Part shown: positions 5,650-10,861 of the stretch, piece by piece
Position numbering within the stretch: the first letter of the stretch is position 1
How the letters are laid out: every line of letters begins with the position of its first letter
Assembly (NCBI GenBank): GCA_029880755.1
Contig: JAOUNW010000069.1
Span: 1 to 10,861 of the forward strand
Direction of reading: 5' to 3'
Source: Gammaproteobacteria bacterium
Lineage (GTDB): Bacteria > Pseudomonadota > Gammaproteobacteria > Acidiferrobacterales > SZUA-150
DNA length: 10,861 bases
Notes under the pieces: model-generated
The model's database searches: none
The model's input: the letters and a program-made list of their open reading frames with translations, nothing else
Told to the model about the DNA's origin: nothing
Translations under genes and position numbers: made by a program

Positions 5650-6303
5650 ATGTCAAATCTTACTCTTCCCCAGCTTATTTCTGTTGCCTTGCTACCCGCT
5701 CTGTTTGCCATCACGGTTCACGAAGTGGCCCATGGCTGGGTAGCCAAACATCTGGGTGATCCCACGGCCGAGCGTTTGGGCCGACTGACCCTGAATCCTT
5801 TTAAGCACATCGATCCTATGGGAACGGTGGTTGTCCCCATTGTACTGATAGCCCTGACGGGATTTGCCATTGGTTGGGCCAAGCCTGTTCCCGTGACCTG
5901 GGAGAATCTGCGCCACCCGAAACGGGACATGGCATTGGTGGCCGCTGCTGGACCGGCGTCCAATTTGCTCATGGCAATTATTTGGGGCCTGCTGGCCAAG
6001 CTCAGTATTATGTTGCCGGCCTGGATGGCCTGGGTGACTCAGCCGCTTATATATATGGCTCAGTTCGGTATTATGATGAACGTGTTGTTAATGGTGTTTA
6101 ATTTGTTGCCATTGCCGCCTCTTGACGGTGGCCGCGTGGCCGTCGGTTTGTTACCGGGGCCCTGGGCCTGGCGGTTAAGCCAGCTTGAGCCCTACGGATT
6201 TTTCATTATTATCGGCCTCATGGCCAGCGGACTGTTATGGTTTATGATTTCCCCCTTGTACCAGTTGGTACAGGGGCTAGTGAAGGTATTGGTGGGACTA
6301 TAA
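5650..6303 (+). CDS. Site-2 protease family membrane metalloprotease (M50)
   Basis: A 217-residue integral membrane zinc protease of the compact S2P/M50 group that lacks a PDZ domain. The zinc motif H-E-V-A-H (24-28) lies in the first hydrophobic segment, and the third ligand is expected at Asp159 in N-L-L-P-L-P-P-L-D-G-G (151-161). The N-P-F-K-H-I-D-P-M-G segment (49-58) and A-A-A-G-P-A-S-N (98-105) are further family marks. About five to six membrane segments are visible. S2P enzymes cut transmembrane helices, usually releasing regulators after another protease acts, but substrates of this small type are mostly unknown. It sits 14 bases after yciO and 4 bases before trpS, a conserved association in Gammaproteobacteria with no agreed functional reason. 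Confidence 0.9.
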   Translation: MSNLTLPQLISVALLPALFAITVHEVAHGWVAKHLGDPTAERLGRLTLNPFKHIDPMGTVVVPIVLIALTGFAIGWAKPVPVTWENLRHPKRDMALVAAAGPASNLLMAIIWGLLAKLSIMLPAWMAWVTQPLIYMAQFGIMMNVLLMVFNLLPLPPLDGGRVAVGLLPGPWAWRLSQLEPYGFFIIIGLMASGLLWFMISPLYQLVQGLVKVLVGL

Positions 6304-6307
6304 CGCC

Positions 6308-7525
6308 GTGAATAGTGTTGTCCCGCACCAACAGCGAGTACTTTCCGGCATGCGTCCTACGGGGCGTCTGCATCTGGGGCACTATCATGGAGTATTGAAA
6401 AACTGGCTCAAGTTGCAGCAGGAATACGAGTGTTTTTTCTTTGTCGCTGACTGGCATGCGCTCACCACCCATTACGAGTCTCCGCAGATAATCTCTGAAA
6501 GTGTTTGGGAAATGGTTATCGACTGGCTGGCCGCCGGAGTAGACCCACAGCATGCGACGATTTTTTTGCAATCGCGTGTGCCTCAGCATGCGGAATTACA
6601 TGTGTTGCTGTCCATGATTACCCCCCTGTCCTGGTTGGAGCGGGTGCCCACTTACAAAGATCAGCAACTGAAGCTTAAGGACAAAGATCTTTCCACCTAC
6701 GGGTTTCTCGGTTACCCGCTGTTACAAGCGGCGGATATCCTGATATACCGGGCCGGGATGGTGCCCGTGGGCGAGGACCAGGTGGTGCACGTGGAGTTGA
6801 CCCGGGAAGTGGCCCGGCGCTTCAATCATCTTTATGGCCGGGAGCCCGATTACGAGGAGCGGGCTGAAGCGGCCATTAAAAAAATCGGCAAAAAGGCCGG
6901 CAAGATTTACCGGGATGCCCGCCGAGCTTACGTGGAGCAAGGCGATCAGGAGGCCCTGGAAAAGGCCCGCCAGTTGCTGGAAAATCAGCAGAATATTTCC
7001 CTGGGAGATAAGGAGCGTCTGTTTGGCTATCTGGAAGGTGGTGGCCGTATTATTTTGCCCGAGCCTCAGCCCATGTTGACCCCGGCAGCGAAAATGCCCG
7101 GGCTCGACGGCCAAAAGATGTCAAAATCCTACGATAATACGATCTCCCTGCGGGATGACCCTCAGGTGATAGAAAAGGCTTTGCGGCGAATGCCCACAGA
7201 TCCAGCCCGGGTTCGGCGGGATGACCCCGGTAATCCAGAAAAATGTCCGGTTTGGGCCTTTCATCAGGTATATTCCCAGAATGAAACCCGGGAATGGGTC
7301 ATGAAGGGTTGCCGGAGTGCCGGTATTGGGTGTATCGAGTGCAAACAGCCGGTGATTGATGCCGTGCTCTTGGAGTTAAAACCCGTTCAGGAGCGGGCCG
7401 TGGAATTTGCCAAGGATCCGACCCTGGTGCGTAATATCGTAATGGAAGGTTGCCAGCGGGCGCGGGATATTGCCGAAGAGACCATGACTACAGTGAGAGA
7501 GGCCATTGGCCTTGGGTATCGTTAA
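6308..7525 (+). CDS. trpS: Tryptophanyl-tRNA synthetase, long form with Fe-S-type cysteine motif
   Basis: A 405-residue class I aminoacyl-tRNA synthetase that charges tRNA-Trp. Translation starts at GTG (6308), since the S-G-M-R-P-T-G strand beginning at residue 13 must be included and no ATG precedes it. The HIGH-type motif is H-L-G-H (22-25) and the KMSKS motif is intact (270-274). V-G-E-D-Q-V-V-H-V-E-L-T marks the tryptophan/dimer region. Compared with the 334-residue E. coli enzyme there is an extra, mostly helical, Lys/Glu-rich block of about 65-70 residues (roughly 182-249) between L-Y-G and P-E-P. Cys313, Cys335, Cys342 and Cys345 form C-x21-C-x6-C-x2-C near the anticodon-binding region, much like the [4Fe-4S] motif of Thermotoga maritima TrpRS. 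Being inside an operon, it shows no trp attenuator. Confidence 0.96.
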   Translation: MNSVVPHQQRVLSGMRPTGRLHLGHYHGVLKNWLKLQQEYECFFFVADWHALTTHYESPQIISESVWEMVIDWLAAGVDPQHATIFLQSRVPQHAELHVLLSMITPLSWLERVPTYKDQQLKLKDKDLSTYGFLGYPLLQAADILIYRAGMVPVGEDQVVHVELTREVARRFNHLYGREPDYEERAEAAIKKIGKKAGKIYRDARRAYVEQGDQEALEKARQLLENQQNISLGDKERLFGYLEGGGRIILPEPQPMLTPAAKMPGLDGQKMSKSYDNTISLRDDPQVIEKALRRMPTDPARVRRDDPGNPEKCPVWAFHQVYSQNETREWVMKGCRSAGIGCIECKQPVIDAVLLELKPVQERAVEFAKDPTLVRNIVMEGCQRARDIAEETMTTVREAIGLGYR

Positions 7526-7535
7526 CGAAAACACT

Positions 7536-8354
7536 ATGACAACCACCACGCAAGAGAACGGCACGGCGATGCCAGAACAAAATGAGATGCCATATGCCCT
7601 GGTGCAGGGCGAGGCGATGACGCAGTTGCCTACGGATCTGTATATCCCACCGGATGCGCTGGAGGTGTTTCTTGAAACCTTTGAGGGGCCGCTGGACTTA
7701 TTGCTCTATCTCATTCGTAAACAGAATCTGGACATTCTTGATATTCCTATTGCTGAAATCACGGCGCAGTACGTGAGTTACATTGAACTCATGGAAGAAC
7801 TGCAGTTGGAGCTGGCGGCAGAATATTTGTTAATGGCGGCCATGCTGGCTGAAATTAAATCTCGCATGTTGCTGCCACGCCCACAAACGGAAGAAGAGGA
7901 GGAGATGGATCCTCGGGCAGAGCTGGTGCGACGTTTGCAGGAATACGAGCGTTATCGTAAGGCAGCCGAGCAGATTAATGAGTTACCGCGTGTAGGCCGT
8001 GATATTTATCTGGTGGAGGTTGTACATCAGGCGGAACCAGTAAAGGCTGCACCACCCAATGTAAACCTGGTGGATTTGCTTGATGCCTTCAAGAAAGTGA
8101 TGGATCGCGCGGATATGAATAAACATCACCATGTGACACGTGAATTATTATCAGTGCGTGAGCGGATGACCCAGGTGCTGGCAAGGGTAACCAGCGACAA
8201 GTTTACAAGTTTTGAATCGTTGTTTGATATAAAGGAAGGCCGATTGGGATTGGTGGTGACATTTATGGCCATATTGGAGTTGCTTAAGGAGTCACTGCTG
8301 GTCGTTGTTCAACCTGAGCCCTATGCTCCTATTCATGTAAAGGCAGCTGCCTGA
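7536..8354 (+). CDS. scpA: Segregation and condensation protein A (ScpA)
   Basis: A 272-residue kleisin that bridges SMC heads and, with ScpB, forms the SMC-ScpAB condensin acting in chromosome compaction and segregation. The start at 7536 (M-T-T-T-T) leaves ten bases after the trpS stop. A TTG at 7506 overlapping trpS and an ATG at 7569 are alternatives; the conserved region begins later in any case. The hallmark F-E-G-P-L-D-L-L-L-Y-L-I lies about 47-58 residues in, followed by L-D-I-L-D-I-P-I-A-E-I-T. A helical E-Y-L-L-M-A-A-M-L-A-E-I-K-S-R-M-L-L-P segment, an acidic E-E-E-E-E linker and a C-terminal winged-helix region (F-M-A-I-L-E-L-L-K) follow. Its stop overlaps the scpB start. SMC and ScpAB replace MukBEF, so this is not an enteric-type genome. 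Confidence 0.95.
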   Translation: MTTTTQENGTAMPEQNEMPYALVQGEAMTQLPTDLYIPPDALEVFLETFEGPLDLLLYLIRKQNLDILDIPIAEITAQYVSYIELMEELQLELAAEYLLMAAMLAEIKSRMLLPRPQTEEEEEMDPRAELVRRLQEYERYRKAAEQINELPRVGRDIYLVEVVHQAEPVKAAPPNVNLVDLLDAFKKVMDRADMNKHHHVTRELLSVRERMTQVLARVTSDKFTSFESLFDIKEGRLGLVVTFMAILELLKESLLVVVQPEPYAPIHVKAAA

Positions 8355-9130
8355 TGTCGGAAAGTAATACTGAATTAAAAAATATCCTGGAAGCCGCATT
8401 ATTGGTCGCCGGTCGACCGCTGACCGTCGATAATTTACTGGCCTTGTTCCCGGTGGATTCGCAGCCATCGCGGGAAGAAATCAAGGACGCCATCACCGGG
8501 CTGGTCGAGGATTATGATGACCGCGGTATTGAATTGAAGCAGATCGGCAAGGGCTGGCGTTTTCACAGCCGCGATAAGTATGCCGACTGGCTGGGACGCC
8601 TTACTCAGGAGAAACCGCCGCGTTATTCCCGAGCCGCTCTGGAAACGCTGGCCATTATTGCCTACCGTCAACCTGTGACGCGTGGTGATATTGAGGAGAT
8701 TCGTGGTGTTACGGTTAGTACGGAAATTATTCGTACGCTTATGGAACGTGAGTGGATACGTCAGGTAGGTCAGCGTGATGTACCGGGTAAACCTGCGCTT
8801 TATGGTACCACCAATGATTTTCTAGAGTATTTTAATTTAAAGAGCCTCAATGAGTTGCCCACCCTGGATGAATTGCGTGATCTGGAAGAAATCAGTCGCG
8901 AGTTGAATCTGCCTCTGGAGTTTGGTGATTCGGCAGAACCTGTGGCTGAAACGACTGGACATACAGAAACAGAAGAGTCCGACGAAACAACTGCTACTGG
9001 ACAAGATCAGGATGAAGATGACGATAGTTCCGGATCTTTACATGCCGCCATCAAGGCCGAGGCACTGGAAGAAGAGGAGCAGGCAGAAACCGCATTAAGT
9101 GCTGCCTCTTCCAGCGATCAGTCGAGCTGA
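8354..9130 (+). CDS. scpB: Segregation and condensation protein B (ScpB)
   Basis: A 258-residue ScpB, the winged-helix dimer that binds the middle of ScpA in the SMC-ScpAB complex. Two winged-helix domains are visible: residues 6-85 (I-L-E-A-A-L-L-V-A-G-R-P-L) and about 90-165 (A-L-E-T-L-A-I-I-A-Y-R-Q-P-V-T-R-G-D-I-E, then I-R-G-V, R-D-V-P-G-K-P and Y-G-T-T). F-L-E-Y-F-N-L-K-S-L-N-E-L-P-T-L ends the conserved part. The remaining 65 or so residues are a low-complexity acidic tail rich in Glu, Asp, Thr and Ser, likely disordered. ATG overlaps the scpA stop by one base (TGATG), typical of coupled translation, which fits the fixed stoichiometry of the pair. Confidence 0.95.
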   Translation: MSESNTELKNILEAALLVAGRPLTVDNLLALFPVDSQPSREEIKDAITGLVEDYDDRGIELKQIGKGWRFHSRDKYADWLGRLTQEKPPRYSRAALETLAIIAYRQPVTRGDIEEIRGVTVSTEIIRTLMEREWIRQVGQRDVPGKPALYGTTNDFLEYFNLKSLNELPTLDELRDLEEISRELNLPLEFGDSAEPVAETTGHTETEESDETTATGQDQDEDDDSSGSLHAAIKAEALEEEEQAETALSAASSSDQSS

Positions 9131-9144
9131 TCCGGTTCGCTCCC

Positions 9145-9990
9145 ATGAGCGATTCTGCAAGTCACCCCAAAAGCGAAAAGCTGCAAAAGGTGCTGGCCCA
9201 TGCCGGTCTCGGTTCCCGGCGGGAACTGGAGCAATGGATCAGTGATGGTCGCGTTTCCATCGATGGCAAAGTGGCGTTATTGGGTGCGCGTGTGGCGCCC
9301 CATCAGGTTATCCGTGTCGACGGCAAGATCATTTCCCAGAGCCGTCTGGCGCCCCGTCGCCGAGTGCTGATGTACTACAAGCCGGAAGGAGAGGTTTGTA
9401 CTCGTTCTGACCCCGAAGGCCGCCCTACTGTGTTTGATCATTTACCGCCTTTGCGTAATGGCCGTTGGGTAGCGGTGGGTCGCCTGGATTTAAATACTTC
9501 CGGTCTGTTGTTGTTCACTACTGATGGTGAACTGGCTAATGAGCTGATGCATCCCAGCTCCCGAATCGAGCGTGAATACGCTGTGCGCGTGCTCGGTGAA
9601 GTCAAAGCGGAGACTCTGACGCAATTGCGAAAGGATGTAATGCTGGAAGATGGCCCCGCCCATTTTGATACCCTGGAACACACCGGCGGCGAAGGCGCAA
9701 ATCAGTGGTACCGCGCGGTATTGCATGAAGGCCGTAATCGCGAAGTGCGTCGTTTATGGGAAGCCGTGGGTGTGACGGTGAGCCGTCTGACACGGACACG
9801 TTTCGGCGCTTTGACACTGCCTCGCGCACTGCGCCGGGGGAAATGGACAGAACTGGATGAATCGGCCATCGCGCTCCTTACGCAAAAAACACCATCATCT
9901 CCGGCGGGCAGAAAACGATCAGGTAAAAAGAAGACAGCAGGCCGTACCGGCGGTCAGCGTAAACAAGGTTATGGTCGCCGTCGTTCCTAA
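9145..9990 (+). CDS. rluB: 23S rRNA pseudouridine(2605) synthase RluB
   Basis: A 281-residue RsuA/RluB/RluE/RluF-family pseudouridine synthase. RluB converts U2605 (E. coli numbering) in helix 93 of 23S rRNA. Residues 11-58 form an S4 RNA-binding domain (K-L-Q-K-V-L-A-H-A-G-L-G-S-R-R). The catalytic motif G-R-L-D-L-N-T-S-G-L-L-L (112-123) carries Asp115. Later marks are I-E-R-E-Y-A-V-R-V and E-G-R-N-R-E-V-R-R-L-W-E. The last 35 residues form a very basic Lys/Arg/Gly tail, as is usual for RluB and probably rRNA-binding. It follows scpB after 14 bases, a widely conserved neighbour, and its end overlaps the next gene by 20 bases. RluF or RsuA identity is less likely given the scpAB context and tail. 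Confidence 0.93.
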   Translation: MSDSASHPKSEKLQKVLAHAGLGSRRELEQWISDGRVSIDGKVALLGARVAPHQVIRVDGKIISQSRLAPRRRVLMYYKPEGEVCTRSDPEGRPTVFDHLPPLRNGRWVAVGRLDLNTSGLLLFTTDGELANELMHPSSRIEREYAVRVLGEVKAETLTQLRKDVMLEDGPAHFDTLEHTGGEGANQWYRAVLHEGRNREVRRLWEAVGVTVSRLTRTRFGALTLPRALRRGKWTELDESAIALLTQKTPSSPAGRKRSGKKKTAGRTGGQRKQGYGRRRS

Positions 9991-10633
9991 GCCCACCCTA
10001 CAGACAGTTTTTGAATTATTGTTTCAGGCTTACGGTCCTCAGAACTGGTGGCCCGGTGATAGCCCGTTTGAGATTATGGTAGGTGCCGTGCTCACACAAA
10101 ATACTTCCTGGACCAATGTGGAAAAAGCGATTGGCAATTTAAAACAGGCTCGATTGTTAACACCGCAAAAGATTATAGCCAGTCACCATAAATCATTGGC
10201 AACACATCTCAAGCCTTCCGGTTACTTCAATATTAAAACAAAACGACTAAAAAGTTTTTGTCAGTGGCTTTTAAATCAGGGAGGAGAGATGGCATTGGCG
10301 CGCCGGGAAACCGAAAAGTTGCGCATTGAGTTACTGTCGGTGCATGGTATTGGCCCCGAGACGGCCGACGATATTCTTTTGTATGCCCTGGATCGTCCGG
10401 TTTTCGTAATTGATGCCTATACCCGGCGCATTTTTCAGCGTCTTGGTTTGATTGGGGGGGATGAGCCCTACGAACAGTTGCGCAAAATGTTTGAGCAAGG
10501 CCTGGGAACCGATATAGCCTTATTTAACGAGTATCATGCTTTGATCGTACTGCATGGCAAGGACATATGCCGAAAGCAGCCGCGCTGTGAGCAGTGTTGT
10601 TTGCAGTCCTTTTGTTCTGTGTCAGCCGCTTAA
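9971..10633 (+). CDS. Endonuclease III-like HhH-GPD DNA glycosylase, probably monofunctional
   Basis: A 220-residue helix-hairpin-helix base-excision glycosylase. The frame is open from 9857, but the upstream part is a shadow of the RluB tail; ATG at 9971, with AAGG just upstream, gives a normal family N-terminus. Residues 26-45 contain W-W-P-G-D and G-A-V-L-T-Q-N-T, typical of the MagIII-like branch. The hairpin H-G-I-G-P-E-T-A (125-132) has Glu130 where endonuclease III has its catalytic Lys120 (R-K-T-A), while the catalytic Asp is kept (Asp148 in V-I-D-A-Y-T-R-R-I). Cys200, 206, 209 and 215 make C-x5-C-x2-C-x5-C, close to the C-x6-C-x2-C-x5-C [4Fe-4S] site. It probably removes damaged (perhaps alkylated) bases without AP-lyase activity; the substrate is inferred only. 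Last gene of the operon. Confidence 0.88.
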   Translation: MVAVVPKPTLQTVFELLFQAYGPQNWWPGDSPFEIMVGAVLTQNTSWTNVEKAIGNLKQARLLTPQKIIASHHKSLATHLKPSGYFNIKTKRLKSFCQWLLNQGGEMALARRETEKLRIELLSVHGIGPETADDILLYALDRPVFVIDAYTRRIFQRLGLIGGDEPYEQLRKMFEQGLGTDIALFNEYHALIVLHGKDICRKQPRCEQCCLQSFCSVSAA

Positions 10634-10636
10634 TGA

Positions 10637-10861
10637 TTATTTCTTGCGGCGCGCACGACCAAGAAATGTGCCCAGGACAATAAGTCCGGAGCCCATTAAC
10701 CAGACAGCGCCGGGAAGCGGTACAGCGCCAACTTCGCAAACACGCGGGAGGGGGTTAAATATTAATCGGTCATGGGCTATGTCGATATAGGGTGACCCTG
10801 TTTGACTCGCGGGCCTCGTCAGAGGATCAAATGGATTGTAGTGATCGAATAAGGGTGTTTG
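10637..10861 (-). CDS. C-terminal part of a VPLPA/PEP-CTERM-type sorted surface protein (partial)
   Basis: The minus strand is open from the right edge for 74 codons to TAA at 10637-10639; the start is outside the window. The final 29 residues have the three parts of an exosortase sorting signal: the motif V-P-L-P-G-A-V-W-L, a hydrophobic helix (M-G-S-G-L-I-V-L-G-T-F-L) and the basic end G-R-A-R-R-K-K. This is close to VPLPA-CTERM, with Gly for Ala. The part before it (F-D-H-Y-N-P-F-D-P-L, then D-I-A-H-D-R-L-I-F-N-P-L-P-R-V-C-E-V) is polar and looks like a secreted passenger end. Such proteins are exported by Sec, cleaved and handed on by EpsH-type exosortase, usually in exopolysaccharide-producing Gram-negatives. 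It converges on the glycosylase gene, the two stops being 3 bases apart. The passenger function cannot be told. Confidence 0.72.
   Translation of the reverse strand, partial: QTPLFDHYNPFDPLTRPASQTGSPYIDIAHDRLIFNPLPRVCEVGAVPLPGAVWLMGSGLIVLGTFLGRARRKK

Noticed and set aside
9857..9970. Extended N-terminus of the glycosylase frame
   Set aside because: It is a Lys/Arg/His-rich shadow of the RluB tail codons, and the family's normal N-terminus begins at the ATG at 9971.
10554..10790. Plus-strand 78-codon frame at the right end
   Set aside because: It overlaps the glycosylase in another frame and lies antisense to the sorting-signal protein, whose tripartite C-terminus is far better supported.

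Overview
The window is a compact stretch of bacterial chromosome that reads as a gammaproteobacterium. The order yciB-yciI-bolA on one strand and PHP nuclease, YciO-type protein, site-2 protease, trpS, scpA, scpB, rluB on the other resembles the cluster known from Pseudomonas and relatives. Base composition is even, roughly 50-55% G+C by eye. The last gene ends in a VPLPA/PEP-CTERM-like sorting signal, which suggests an environmental, biofilm- or exopolysaccharide-forming lineage rather than an enteric one. I cannot name the genus from the sequence.

Layout. (1) 1-1979, minus strand: an uncharacterised 253-aa helical protein, then yciB/ispZ, yciI and a bolA-family gene in a tight run, followed by what may be the first codons of another gene at the window edge. 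(2) 2066-3525, plus strand: a PHP-domain nuclease/phosphatase (Rnm/YciV type, TTG start) and a short SlyD-type FKBP isomerase. (3) 3526-3753: a gene-free gap holding three REP-like palindromes headed by GTAG, two direct and one inverted. (4) 3754-4867: family I inorganic pyrophosphatase (minus) divergent from a double-CDGSH iron-sulfur protein (plus), with two consensus -10 boxes only four bases apart on opposite strands. (5) 4988-10633, plus strand: a probable seven-gene operon of YciO-like protein, membrane metalloprotease, tryptophanyl-tRNA synthetase, ScpA, ScpB, RluB and an endonuclease III-like DNA glycosylase, with gaps of 14 bases or less or small overlaps. (6) 10637 to the right edge, minus strand: the C-terminal 74 residues of a surface protein with the sorting signal, converging on the glycosylase with a 3-base gap.

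Function. Most genes are housekeeping: translation (TrpRS, RluB, SlyD, the 5'-end nuclease), chromosome organisation (ScpA/ScpB with an SMC protein encoded elsewhere), envelope maintenance (YciB, site-2 protease), pyrophosphate removal and iron-sulfur handling (BolA, CDGSH). No defence island, prophage, transposase gene, CRISPR array, rRNA or tRNA was seen. The more unusual points are a four-cysteine [4Fe-4S]-type motif in TrpRS, a glycosylase that keeps the endonuclease III cluster cysteines but has Glu in place of the catalytic Lys, near-identical DNA in the two CDGSH halves, the REP cluster, and the truncated sorting-signal protein. I do not see a clearly new multi-gene system.
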